This document shows positions 22,005-29,851 of a stretch of DNA of 32,677 nt, piece after piece (the stretch's first letter is position 1; every line of letters starts with the position of its first letter). Both the position numbers and the translations under genes were made by a program. A model generated the notes under the pieces. It saw nothing but the letters and a program-made list of their open reading frames with translations. It was not told where the DNA came from and searched no databases. Location: NCBI GenBank assembly GCA_000433255.1, contig HF998232.1, forward strand, positions 1-32,677, read 5' to 3'. This DNA is from Coprobacillus sp. CAG:605. GTDB taxonomy: Bacteria; Bacillota_I; Bacilli_A; RF39; UBA660.

Positions 22005-22065
22005 ATGAAGAAAAAATAACACATTATTAAAATTCGTGATAGAATATATGCCATGGAGGGATCTT

Positions 22066-22425
22066 ATGAATACAAAATATACTTTATATGCTTATTATGA
22101 GACAATAACTAAAATACTATTTCAAGAAAGCGATATCAACAAAATTGATAGCATAACTAAACGTTATGAAAACAGTGCCGAAATGATAAAATTTTACGGC
22201 TTACCACTTGGAACTAATTTAGTCTTAAAGGACGAAATGCAAAAAGAAATAGCTATTTTCTTTAAAAATGATCGTGCTAACTGCATTAATTACCTAATTA
22301 GTCAAAATATTACCCATAATCCTTACCCTGAACATTTAAGAAGTTATCTTGAAACTCAAGATAATATGATGATAAGAAAACTAATTAAAATTGATGCCAT
22401 GAATAAAAAAACATTAAAAAGATAG
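22066..22425 (+). CDS. Hypothetical protein, 119 aa
   Basis: Not recognised. Mainly helical and soluble, with YETITKILFQESDINKIDSITKRYE and IAIFFKNDRANCINYLIS. The start is ATG 22066, preceded by GGAGGGAT at good distance; an in-frame GTG at 22036 has no such site. It lies 62 bp after the HTH gene and 11 bp before the next gene, with which it probably forms an operon. Confidence 0.72.
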   Translation: MNTKYTLYAYYETITKILFQESDINKIDSITKRYENSAEMIKFYGLPLGTNLVLKDEMQKEIAIFFKNDRANCINYLISQNITHNPYPEHLRSYLETQDNMMIRKLIKIDAMNKKTLKR

Positions 22426-22436
22426 CGAGGCTTACT

Positions 22437-23342
22437 ATGTACGAATTTTATAGTCCAAATGAAGAAGAAATTGAAGCCCTACACAATGTAATTGAACATT
22501 ATATCAATACTTTTAATATTCAAGAAAATATCCAATTTGAAATGAGCTTAATATATAAAGATAACCACCATGTAGGAATTATTATTTTTGATAATGAAAA
22601 TACTGTTATATATAATTATGAAAACATTGGATGGCATTTTTATTTAGTAAATGAGGATGAAGATAAAACTATATCCATCATAAATTCTAATAAAAAGTAT
22701 ATTTTCTTACCTGAAGGTACTAGAGTAGTTGCAAATTTAAATACTGGTAAACAAGTAGCGTTTGGTTATAACGACCTTGATAACAACTATTACTATTTAG
22801 AAGCCACTAATTATAACAACCACGAATTAACAACAACTTACTATTATTCTCATGAACACGCTCTAAATGACGAACACCTACTAGGCATCAAAAAATTCAT
22901 GGACGACCAACTATTAGCCGTTTACGCTAAAGCTAGTAGCGTTCCAGGTACTTTCAGCCATATCAAAGTCCAAGCCTATGAATCTGCCAATATCTTTGAT
23001 TTTCTAACCAAATTAGGTTCCCTAGATAATACAACTCCAGGGTTTAAACGCACAATTTTTGGCTACTATCCCCTTGCATCTCAAGAACACTATGTAAGAG
23101 TAGATAAACCAAGTATTATAAGTTCTATAAAATATAAGCCCATAATGTCTAAAGAAGAATTTCTTATAACTTATGGTAGCCCTAATATCAATCAAGAAGT
23201 AATTGACCTATATCATAATAAAAATCAAAAAATCATAAATATTCTAGATATCTACCACCAATTTGCAAAATTAACCCAGTCTGACAACCAAAAATTAGAA
23301 AAACACTTTAAAACATCCATTTGTGAAATATATTTCACTTAA
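22437..23342 (+). CDS. Hypothetical protein, 301 aa
   Basis: Not recognised. The protein is acidic, Tyr/Asn-rich and without membrane segments. The first half looks beta-rich (SLIYKDNHHVGIIIFDNENTVIYNYENIGWHFYLVNED); the second half is helical at its end (LIDLYHNKNQKIINILDIYHQFAKL-like). ATG 22437 is preceded by GCGAGG. It is coupled by an 11-bp gap to the 119-aa gene and sits behind an XRE regulator, a layout also seen in defence or stress cassettes, but no domain supports that. Confidence 0.72.
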   Translation: MYEFYSPNEEEIEALHNVIEHYINTFNIQENIQFEMSLIYKDNHHVGIIIFDNENTVIYNYENIGWHFYLVNEDEDKTISIINSNKKYIFLPEGTRVVANLNTGKQVAFGYNDLDNNYYYLEATNYNNHELTTTYYYSHEHALNDEHLLGIKKFMDDQLLAVYAKASSVPGTFSHIKVQAYESANIFDFLTKLGSLDNTTPGFKRTIFGYYPLASQEHYVRVDKPSIISSIKYKPIMSKEEFLITYGSPNINQEVIDLYHNKNQKIINILDIYHQFAKLTQSDNQKLEKHFKTSICEIYFT

Positions 23343-23347
23343 AAAAG

Positions 23348-23376
23348 CTTTGAAATATCCTAATTTGTGCTATAAT
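23348..23376 (+). promoter_or_regulatory. Promoter of the lysine-rich small protein
   Basis: CTTTGA and extended -10 TGCTATAAT with a 17-bp spacer, 18 bp before the ATG. Confidence 0.6.
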
Positions 23377-23394
23377 TTTAATGGAGGTAGAAAT

Positions 23395-23475
23395 ATGGAA
23401 AAGAAAAAAGAAGTCAAAAAGACAAAAAAGACTACTCCTAAAAAAGTAGCCACAACCAATAAATACATCTCGTAA
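23395..23475 (+). CDS. Lysine-rich 26-aa peptide
   Basis: A very short gene with a perfect GGAGGT site before ATG 23395 and a good promoter. The product (MEKKKEVKKTKKTTPKKVA then a short neutral end) contains ten lysines in 26 residues and a TPKK motif like histone-H1 or HU tails. It could bind nucleic acid or polyanions; nothing more can be said. A 12-bp palindrome (ATTACTAGTAAT, 23501-23512) lies 25 bp after its stop. Short and low-complexity, so a spurious gene cannot be excluded. Confidence 0.55.
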   Translation: MEKKKEVKKTKKTTPKKVATTNKYIS

Positions 23476-23556
23476 TCAATTATAATATATTTACCTAAAG
23501 ATTACTAGTAATTTTACTCAAAATGTTATTATTTAATAAATACAGTTATGATAACC

Positions 23557-23574
23557 ATAAGGAATATATATTTT
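23557..23574 (+). repeat. 18-bp repeat ATAAGGAATATATATTTT, copy 1
   Basis: Exact copy at 24458-24475. Each copy lies immediately upstream of or into the -35 box of a promoter (MBL gene here, coaC there). Confidence 0.8.
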
Positions 23575-23600
23575 GAAAATACCAAGAAAAATTATATAAT
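23573..23600 (+). promoter_or_regulatory. Promoter of the MBL-fold gene
   Basis: TTGAAA and TATAAT separated by 16 bp. An in-frame ATG at 23606 falls at the transcription start, so translation must begin at 23624. Confidence 0.65.
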
Positions 23601-23623
23601 AATATATGAAAGAATGTGAATTT

Positions 23624-24385
23624 ATGAAGGAAATAGCAATTACTCCGCTGGGAACGATTTCACCCTACCCTAAAGGTGATAAAAACTGTCCAGGCTTTTT
23701 AGTTCAATATAACAATAATAAGATATTATTAGATTGTGGGAATGGTGTTACAAGATTATTAAATTTTCCTCAAGACTTAGAAAACTTAAATGTTATTATA
23801 AGCCATTATCACAAAGACCACTTTAATGATATAGGAGCCATTCAGTATGCTTCATATGTTTATCATAATCTAGGTTTATTAGATAAAAAAGTAAGAGTAT
23901 ACTTACCTAAAAATGACTTTATGTTTAATAAAGAAGCAATTATATCTAATAAAGAAAGTTATTTAGATTATATTGATATTGAAAATGGTTATAGTTTTTT
24001 AATCGACGATTTAAAAATCACTTTTGAAGATAATAAATCACATACAATTGAAACATTTATGACAAAGTTAGAAAATAGTGATTTTAAAATAATTTATACG
24101 GCAGATATTGGGACTTCTAACTTTGAAAGTTTAATAGACTTTTGTTTAGATGCGGACTTAATTATTTGTGAAAGTTCCCTACTTAAGAAATATAATTCAA
24201 ATTCTAGTACTCATATGAGGGCTTATGATGCTGGAAGACTTGCTAAAATGGCTAATGCTAGGAGACTTTGGCTAACGCATTTCTGGCCAGAAGAAGATAT
24301 AAGGGAATATTTGAAGGAAGCTAAAGAAGTATTTTCTAATGTTGATGGGGCCTTGGAAGGTAAAAAATTAGTATTAAAAAAATGA
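23624..24385 (+). CDS. MBL-fold metallo-hydrolase (RNase Z/YhfI-like)
   Basis: 253 aa with a metallo-beta-lactamase fold. Metal-binding HYHKDH is at residues 61-66, with further ligands expected in the SHTIETFMTKLE and IIYTADIG blocks (the Asp of TADIG bridges the metals) and in the final LTHFWP. The segment STHMRAYDAGRLAKMANARRLWLTHF is typical of the YhfI/RNase Z-like subgroup, whose substrates are mostly unknown. Full RNase Z would need an exosite arm, which is not evident. The start is ATG 23624, chosen because 23606 coincides with the promoter. The gene ends in a TGA codon and a terminator. Confidence 0.88.
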   Translation: MKEIAITPLGTISPYPKGDKNCPGFLVQYNNNKILLDCGNGVTRLLNFPQDLENLNVIISHYHKDHFNDIGAIQYASYVYHNLGLLDKKVRVYLPKNDFMFNKEAIISNKESYLDYIDIENGYSFLIDDLKITFEDNKSHTIETFMTKLENSDFKIIYTADIGTSNFESLIDFCLDADLIICESSLLKKYNSNSSTHMRAYDAGRLAKMANARRLWLTHFWPEEDIREYLKEAKEVFSNVDGALEGKKLVLKK

Positions 24386-24395
24386 AATTTAGGTT

Positions 24396-24422
24396 AACTT
24401 AATCTTTCGAGGTTAAGTTTTT
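24396..24422 (+). terminator. Intrinsic terminator of the MBL-fold gene
   Basis: AACTTAA/TTAAGTT, 10-nt loop, then a T-rich tract. Confidence 0.7.
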
Positions 24423-24457
24423 ATTTTGCTTGTCAATAAGTGCTAGTTATAAATGTT

Positions 24458-24475
24458 ATAAGGAATATATATTTT
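24458..24475 (+). repeat. 18-bp repeat ATAAGGAATATATATTTT, copy 2
   Basis: Exact copy of 23557-23574, upstream of the coaC promoter. Confidence 0.8.
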
Positions 24476-24501
24476 ACTTATTACGATATTAGAAATAAAA
24501 T
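24473..24501 (+). promoter_or_regulatory. Promoter of the coaC-coaB operon
   Basis: TTTACT and TAAAAT separated by 17 bp. An in-frame ATG at 24440 lies upstream of it, so the coaC start is 24524. Confidence 0.55.
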
Positions 24502-24523
24502 GAAAGTGAAAGGAAGGAAAAAT

Positions 24524-25075
24524 ATGTTTAAAGATTTAAATATTGTAATAGGAATAACTGGGGGAATTGCTGCTTATAAGGCATGTGAAATAGTAAGTTA
24601 TTTAAAGAAAATGGGAGCGAATGTAAATGTCATTATGACTAAAAATGCGACGGAGTTTATCACTCCCCTAACCCTGGAGACTTTATCAAATAATAAAGTA
24701 ATTGTGGATATGTTTGATAGACCTGATTACATGGAGGTTAAACACATAAGTTTAGCTAGGAAAGCAAATTTATTTCTAGTAGTACCATCAACCGCTAATA
24801 TAATAGGAAAAATAGCTAATGGTATTGCAGATGATATGCTTTCAACGACAATTATGGCAACTAAGGCACCGGTAATTTTGGCTCCAGCTATGAATAATGG
24901 CATGTATGAAAATAAAATTGTTCAAAGTAATATCAAAAAATTAAAACAATATGGTTATTACTTTATTGAACCAAGTGTTGGTCATTTAGCTTGTGGATAT
25001 GACGCTAAGGGAAAATTACCAAAGACAGAGGAAATAATTGAATATGTTGAAAAGTTAGTAAAGGAGAAAAATTAA
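24524..25075 (+). CDS. coaC: Phosphopantothenoylcysteine decarboxylase
   Basis: FMN-dependent decarboxylation of 4'-phosphopantothenoyl-cysteine to phosphopantetheine, third step of coenzyme A synthesis. The 183-aa protein has the flavoprotein signature IGITGGIAAYKACEIV (residues 9-24), MTKNATEFITPLTLETLS, HISLARKANLFLVVPSTANIIGKIANGIADDMLSTT (with the active-site His at its start), and the substrate-clamp PAMNNGMY plus LACGYDAKGKLP. GAAAGGAAGG precedes ATG 24524. CoaC and CoaB are separate proteins here, as in streptococci and enterococci, not the fused Dfp. coaB follows after 1 bp. Confidence 0.95.
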   Translation: MFKDLNIVIGITGGIAAYKACEIVSYLKKMGANVNVIMTKNATEFITPLTLETLSNNKVIVDMFDRPDYMEVKHISLARKANLFLVVPSTANIIGKIANGIADDMLSTTIMATKAPVILAPAMNNGMYENKIVQSNIKKLKQYGYYFIEPSVGHLACGYDAKGKLPKTEEIIEYVEKLVKEKN

Positions 25076-25076
25076 T

Positions 25077-25775
25077 ATGAAAAAATATGTTATAACATCA
25101 GGAGGAATTAGTGAGAAAATTGATAATGTTCGTAAGATTAGTAATTCTTCTAGTGGGAAACTAGGAATGACTATTGCTAATCATTTATTAGAAAGTAAGA
25201 GTGATATAACGATTTATTATGTTTGTTCAAAAAATGCTTTGAGACCAAATAATACGAGAGTTAAGATTATTGAAGTAGCGGGAACTTTAGATTTAAAAGA
25301 TAAGGTTGAAAGCTTATTAAAAAATGAGAAAATTGATTATTTTATTCATACCATGGCGGTGGCCGATTATATGGTTGATTATGTTACAACTGTGGATAAA
25401 ATGAAGAAAAGTTTCCTAAATAATAGTGATATGGAAGTAATAAAGGATACTAAGATATCTTCTTATGAAAATAATTTAGTCTTAGTTTTAAAGCCAACAC
25501 CGAAGATTATAAGTTTGATTAAAAAGGAAAGTCCTTTAACGTACTTGGTTGGGTTTAAGTTATTAGATGGTGTTTCTAAGAAAGAATTAATCGATGTTGC
25601 TACGAGGTTAAGAGATAAAAATAGATGTGATTTAGTGGTTGCTAATGACTTAGAGGATATTAGAAATAAAGAGCATAAAGCATATATTATTGATAAGGAA
25701 GATAAGATAGTTGAAGCTAGTGATAAAGAAGATATTGCAAAGAAGTTAGTAAGGATGATGGATAATGAAAGGTAA
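25077..25775 (+). CDS. coaB: Phosphopantothenate-cysteine ligase
   Basis: Joins cysteine to 4'-phosphopantothenate using a nucleotide triphosphate, the step before CoaC. The 232-aa stand-alone protein shows ITSGGISEKIDNVRKISNSSSGKLGMTIANHL (substrate and nucleotide binding), HTMAVADYMVDYV, the LKPTPKIISLIKK block in place of bacterial KIKK-type loops, and LVGFKLLD and DLVVANDL near the end. This is the monofunctional type seen in streptococci and enterococci. An AAGGAGA site lies at the end of coaC. Its last 11 bases overlap the next gene, indicating tight coupling of the three genes. Confidence 0.93.
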   Translation: MKKYVITSGGISEKIDNVRKISNSSSGKLGMTIANHLLESKSDITIYYVCSKNALRPNNTRVKIIEVAGTLDLKDKVESLLKNEKIDYFIHTMAVADYMVDYVTTVDKMKKSFLNNSDMEVIKDTKISSYENNLVLVLKPTPKIISLIKKESPLTYLVGFKLLDGVSKKELIDVATRLRDKNRCDLVVANDLEDIRNKEHKAYIIDKEDKIVEASDKEDIAKKLVRMMDNER

Positions 25776-26889
25776 GATTTTGTTTGTTGGAGGAACTTGG
25801 GATTTAAATGGAGGAAAAAGTTCTAAAATTGTTGATTGTTTTGCTAAGTATATTAAGGCTGATGTTTATAATGGGGGGAACTATAATGATTTAAAGAAGA
25901 TACTTGATAGTTGTACTTTATACGATGTCGTTATTTGGTGGGCGAATGTAGATAATAATTTACCAAAGATTAGAAATGTTAAAGAGATAAACTATAAAAC
26001 GATGTTGGTTTCTTCTAAAAGAAATGATGATAATAAGTATTCTTTTCAAGAATTGTTGCAGAGGTCTTTTGAGTTGAAAGCAAATTTAACGGTGGAGTTT
26101 ACGTTACAGGATGGCGTTTATAATATGATGTTATTCGACCCACTAGGGAATGTTTGGTATGATGGGACTGATATTAAGTTATGTGCTCAGAAGATGCTAG
26201 AAAGATTAGATTTTATTAAAAATATTACCCGAGTATCAACGGTGGCGTCCGAGGAAAATGTGGGTGCACTAGCGTGGTTTTTCAATATGTTTAAAAGTGA
26301 AATGTATAAATCTTTAGATAACCCAGTGGTGCCTATTAAGGAAGAGTTTTTAGGGATAGTAAAAAATTATGCCGTAAGGCTTGCTAGAGCAACTTTTCAA
26401 ACTAATGATGTTAAAAGATTTTTAGGTAATGCTTCGTTTAGATGTCCTAAGGGTTTTCCTTCTTTTAGAGATGGTAAGTATATTTTTGTTAGTAGAAGGA
26501 ATGTTAATAAGGAGTATATTGGAATTGAGGATTTTGTGCCAGTGTATGAAAATAACGATAAGATATATTATTGTGGGGGCTTTAAGCCTTCGGTGGATAC
26601 TCCTATTCAAGTTAAACTTTATGCCAAGTTGCCAAAGATAAATTACATGATACATACGCATTGTTATATTAAGGATGCTCCGTATACTGAGACTGCTTTG
26701 CCTTGTGGGGCCATAGAAGAAGTATATGAAGTATTAAGGGTGATTGAAACTTATTATGAAAATGATTTTGATAAAGGGTTTTATGTAATTAATTTGCGAG
26801 GTCACGGAAGTATAATGCTTGGTAGTAAACCTAGTCTCTTTAAGAATATAGAAATTGTAGGAAGAAATTTACCGGAAAGAATGTATTAA
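25765..26889 (+). CDS. Two-domain protein with class II aldolase/adducin-like C-terminus
   Basis: 374 aa. The C-terminal half (about 170-374) has class II aldolase features: the metal-binding IHTHCYIKDAPYTETALPCGAIEEV (His297, His299) and LRGHGSIML (His347). The N-terminal half (1-140) starts with a Rossmann-like FVGGTWDLNGGKSSKIVDCFAKYI and resembles a small nucleotide- or flavin-binding fold, but I do not recognise a family. The gene overlaps coaB by 11 nt and ends at a strong terminator, so it is the last gene of the coaC-coaB operon. This suggests a function in coenzyme A or pantothenate metabolism, for example an alternative or salvage step; that is inference from position only. Not a typical fuculose-phosphate aldolase because of the extra domain. 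Confidence 0.8.
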   Translation: MKGKILFVGGTWDLNGGKSSKIVDCFAKYIKADVYNGGNYNDLKKILDSCTLYDVVIWWANVDNNLPKIRNVKEINYKTMLVSSKRNDDNKYSFQELLQRSFELKANLTVEFTLQDGVYNMMLFDPLGNVWYDGTDIKLCAQKMLERLDFIKNITRVSTVASEENVGALAWFFNMFKSEMYKSLDNPVVPIKEEFLGIVKNYAVRLARATFQTNDVKRFLGNASFRCPKGFPSFRDGKYIFVSRRNVNKEYIGIEDFVPVYENNDKIYYCGGFKPSVDTPIQVKLYAKLPKINYMIHTHCYIKDAPYTETALPCGAIEEVYEVLRVIETYYENDFDKGFYVINLRGHGSIMLGSKPSLFKNIEIVGRNLPERMY

Positions 26890-26890
26890 A

Positions 26891-26915
26891 AAAAGCGCTT
26901 TTCAAAAGCGTTTTT
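26891..26915. terminator. Bidirectional terminator between convergent operons
   Basis: 10-bp stem AAAAGCGCTT/AAGCGTTTTT (one G-T pair), 5-nt loop, A tract on the left and T tract on the right. Confidence 0.85.
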
Positions 26916-27504
26916 ATTGTTCTTTAATTTTAACGTTTAAAATGTTTATTATTTCCATGGCTTGGTACATCGCTATTATAGACCCACGGATACTTTCAGG
27001 TGTAGTTATGATATTTTCTAAATCACAGGTACTTAGGTCGATATTAGCTAAGCTGGTATTTCTTATGGTTGTATTTTTGAATGATGTTCTTAGGAAGACT
27101 GTTTTCTTTAAAGAGATATGTTCTAAGAAGCCTTCATTAAAGTTACATTCGAAGAAATTAGTATCGTTAAAACTAGTAAGATTAAAACTACTAAATTTAA
27201 AGATATCATTATCTAAGTTACAGTTTTGGAACGTACAGTTAGTGAATATTGCTCCTACAAATTTAGAACTATTAAAATTACTACTTTGGAAAGTGCAATA
27301 ATCAAAGGTACAATTAGAAAAATCAGTATCATTGATATTACTTTTTAGAAAGCTAACGCTGGTAAAAGTGGTATTTTTAAAGTTGCAATTATTTAATTTA
27401 CATTCGGCGAAGTCTTTATTTTTGATGTGAAGATTAGATAGGTCTTCGCCATTAGTTTCGGTAATTTCTAAGTAGCCATACTCATCAATTAGTTGGGACT
27501 TCAT
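26914..27504 (-). CDS. Pentapeptide-repeat protein
   Basis: 196 aa. Residues about 25-170 form consecutive five-residue turns with Phe, Leu or Ile at the centre and Asn, Ser, Thr or Cys at the turn (FAECKLNNCNFKNTTF, DFSNCTFDYCTFQSSNF), predicting a right-handed quadrilateral beta-helix. Such proteins can mimic DNA (Qnr/MfpA, protecting gyrase) or act as effectors; no specific role is evident. The start ATG 27504 has AAGGAAG and overlaps the scpB end by 20 nt, so it is co-translated with scpB. Linkage to chromosome-condensation genes makes a topoisomerase-related role conceivable (inference). Confidence 0.87.
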   Translation of the reverse strand: MKSQLIDEYGYLEITETNGEDLSNLHIKNKDFAECKLNNCNFKNTTFTSVSFLKSNINDTDFSNCTFDYCTFQSSNFNSSKFVGAIFTNCTFQNCNLDNDIFKFSSFNLTSFNDTNFFECNFNEGFLEHISLKKTVFLRTSFKNTTIRNTSLANIDLSTCDLENIITTPESIRGSIIAMYQAMEIINILNVKIKEQ

Positions 27505-28063
27505 TTTTTTCTTCCTTATATATAGAGTTAAATAATTCTCCTTCGTCAGTAGATGAGACGGACGTTGGTAGTTTTGGTAAGTCATTTATTGTTGATAAGC
27601 CAAAGTAATCAAGGAAATCACTTGTTGTACCATAAAGATTAGGTCGACCTGGCATGGTAGATTTTCCTACTTCTTTAACAAGGCCTTTAGCTACTAAGCG
27701 TCTTAAAATATGGGCACAGCTGACACCTCTTAGGCTATCTATCTCAACGCGGGTTATGGGTTGATTATAGGCAATAAGAGCCAAAATTTCTAAGGCTGCT
27801 CCACTTAAAGAATTGGTGTCTGGGTTAACGATTAGCTTTTGGTAATAGTCTTTATGTTCTTTTTTGGTAGTTAGTTTAAAGGCATCACCAAGGTAGCTAA
27901 TTCTAATGCCTCTATTATCGGTTTCATAGCTTTTCTTTAATTCCATAAGGAGACTTTTGGCTTCTTCTAAGTTAATTTCTAAAATATCACAGATTTGATT
28001 TAGGGTTAGCCCTTCTTCACCTACGACAAATAATAAACCTTCTAATATTCCTAACTTATTCAT
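27485..28063 (-). CDS. scpB: Segregation and condensation protein B
   Basis: Partner of ScpA in the SMC-ScpAB condensin that organises and segregates the chromosome. The 192-aa protein has two winged-helix domains: LEGLLFVVGEEGLTLNQICDIL at the N-terminus and LSGAALEILALIAYNQPITRVEIDSLRGVSCAHILRRLVAKGLVKEVGKSTMPGRPNLYGTT in the middle, the most conserved part of the family. The start overlaps scpA by 8 nt, with GAAGGAG inside scpA. The C-terminal 20 residues are variable. Confidence 0.96.
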   Translation of the reverse strand: MNKLGILEGLLFVVGEEGLTLNQICDILEINLEEAKSLLMELKKSYETDNRGIRISYLGDAFKLTTKKEHKDYYQKLIVNPDTNSLSGAALEILALIAYNQPITRVEIDSLRGVSCAHILRRLVAKGLVKEVGKSTMPGRPNLYGTTSDFLDYFGLSTINDLPKLPTSVSSTDEGELFNSIYKEEKNEVPTN

Positions 28064-28787
28064 TTTCTACTCCTTCTATCACAATAGGGCTGAAATTACT
28101 TTCTTGTGTTATAACAACCTCTTTATTTTTACTCATGGTTAGTATTGATAAAAATGTAACGACGATATATTCTCTACTTGGTATTTCAAATAAGGAAAAG
28201 AAATCGATACGTTTTTGTTTTTTTAAGATATTTTTGATTTCTTTGGTACGGTCTTCAACGCTTATTTCTTTTTTGGTTATCTTGGTATGGAGAGGGGCTT
28301 CTTGTTTTTTACGGTCTTGGAAGGCTAGGATGGCTTTAACTAAGTCTTCAACATCGACTAATCCTTTAGGAAGCTTGGCCTCTTCATAGTACTCTTTTAA
28401 ATTTTCTGGTAGTTTGGTATATACTTCGTTTCTTTTTTCTTCTAACTCTTTAAAGGATGATGTTAGTTCTTTAATTTTATCGTATTCTAAGATTTTTTGA
28501 CGTAAGTCTTCTTCAGTTTGGATACCAAATTCACTCTCAGTATCATCTTCTTCATCTTCTTTATGAATTAACATTTTAGATTTTAAATGAACTAATTCAG
28601 CAGCCATTACTAGGTATTCACTGGCAATATCGATGTTTAAGTTTTCCATATCATTAATATATTTTAAGTATTGGTTGATTAAATCATGTAAGTTTATTTC
28701 ATAAATATCCATTTTAGACTGTTTAACTAAATGTAAAAGAAGATCTAAGGGACCTTCGAAATCATTTATGTAAAATTGATAGTTCAT
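28056..28787 (-). CDS. scpA: Segregation and condensation protein A (kleisin)
   Basis: Bridges the SMC heads in the condensin complex. The 243-aa protein has the kleisin N-terminal domain (FEGPLDLLLHLVKQSKMDIYEINLHDLINQYLKYI), followed by EYLVMAAELVHLKSKMLI, an acidic linker (HKEDEEDDTESEF) and the C-terminal winged helix (FLSILTMSKNKEVVITQESNFSPIVI). ATG 28787 is preceded by AAGGAGGG. It lies 13 bp after a membrane protein gene on the same strand, in one operon with scpB and the pentapeptide protein. Confidence 0.96.
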   Translation of the reverse strand: MNYQFYINDFEGPLDLLLHLVKQSKMDIYEINLHDLINQYLKYINDMENLNIDIASEYLVMAAELVHLKSKMLIHKEDEEDDTESEFGIQTEEDLRQKILEYDKIKELTSSFKELEEKRNEVYTKLPENLKEYYEEAKLPKGLVDVEDLVKAILAFQDRKKQEAPLHTKITKKEISVEDRTKEIKNILKKQKRIDFFSLFEIPSREYIVVTFLSILTMSKNKEVVITQESNFSPIVIEGVENE

Positions 28788-28800
28788 TTTAAAACCCTCC

Positions 28801-29823
28801 TTAATTACAAGTGTATCCTAGGGCGTCTAGCTCGTATTTTATGGTATTAGCACTTGTATCTTTAACATAGTATAATGTATCGTTGGTTGTAAGATCAGAA
28901 TTTACTATGTTGTAATCAATTGTAATGTTTGTTGTAAATTTATTGGTTTCTGGAATGAATATGGCGTTTACTCCAGTTACTTTGTTTAATTCGTTTATTT
29001 TAGTTTGTGTTTCGATATAAGAGTTAACATAGTTAATATTAGTATCATTAGAAGTATTTGTATCGACTATTTTAGTAAGTTTATTATTGTAGAATGTGTA
29101 TGTTAGAATGCGGTTATTAAGAGTACAAGTTAAGGTGTTGTTAATTAGGTTAGCATCAGGATATTCGTCAGATTGTTTTTCGACGATTTGGAAAGTAGTG
29201 GCACTTGTATAGATACTTTGGTTGACAAGGCTTTTTAAAGAGGCTGTGCTGTTAGCGTTTAGACTTGGGGTATTAACTAAAATACTTCCTAGGTATGTTT
29301 TGGCATCATCATAAAATTCTAGGAATATTTTATGGGTGGTGAAACTGTAGGTTGAAGTACTTTTATTAGTAATAGTATAGCTAAGGTAATAGTAAGTATC
29401 TTCTTGTAGTTTTTGGAAAGCAGTGTATTCGATTTTGTCAAGGGTTGCGGTTTCGGTTGTTGCTAGGGTGTATGTTTTTTTCTTTGGGGGTTCTTTTTGG
29501 GTGTCGTCTTTGGTATCAGTATTATCCTTAGTAGTATCAGTATTTTGAATGCCATCATAGATTTCACTATTATTGCTTATTCCTAGTTTATCTAAGATAT
29601 CACTAAAGTATGGAGTTACAATAGGTATAAAATAGATTACGGCAATTAGAATACCAAAAAGGATTAGCATGGCAACGGGACTTTTTTGCGTGTCCTTTTT
29701 TAGCGTACCAATACTTTTTTCCTCACTAGCAAATTTAGGTAGTTCGATTTCGTTAGTAGTTTGGGGTGTTACGTTTTGGGTTTCTGGTCTTGGCTCATTT
29801 TGATTTAGATTACTTTGGTTCAT
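28801..29823 (-). CDS. Single-pass membrane protein with extracytoplasmic domain, 340 aa
   Basis: Not recognised as a named family. The cytoplasmic N-terminus (residues 1-50) is Gln/Asn/Glu-rich. It is followed by a membrane helix (about 51-70, VAMLILFGILIAVIYFIPIV), a disordered Thr/Asp/Lys linker (90-115) and an extracytoplasmic part. The middle region YYYLSYTITNKSTSTYSF...IFLEFYDDAKTYLG resembles FxLYD-like beta-sandwich domains. The end has a single pair of Cys (TLTCTLNN and GYTCN), possibly a disulfide. It is the first gene of the scpA-scpB operon, with a clear promoter. GAGAGGG precedes ATG 29823. Confidence 0.78.
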   Translation of the reverse strand: MNQSNLNQNEPRPETQNVTPQTTNEIELPKFASEEKSIGTLKKDTQKSPVAMLILFGILIAVIYFIPIVTPYFSDILDKLGISNNSEIYDGIQNTDTTKDNTDTKDDTQKEPPKKKTYTLATTETATLDKIEYTAFQKLQEDTYYYLSYTITNKSTSTYSFTTHKIFLEFYDDAKTYLGSILVNTPSLNANSTASLKSLVNQSIYTSATTFQIVEKQSDEYPDANLINNTLTCTLNNRILTYTFYNNKLTKIVDTNTSNDTNINYVNSYIETQTKINELNKVTGVNAIFIPETNKFTTNITIDYNIVNSDLTTNDTLYYVKDTSANTIKYELDALGYTCN

Positions 29824-29851
29824 TTAAGTATCCCTCTCATTCTTCTTTATA

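Noticed and set aside
23476..23605. Replication origin at the skew switch
   Set aside because: No DnaA boxes, no dnaA/dnaN neighbourhood and only one short palindrome; the skew change alone is not enough.
24420..24450. CIRCE-like half-site AAGTGCTAG before coaC
   Set aside because: No matching TTAGCACTC arm at the required spacing.
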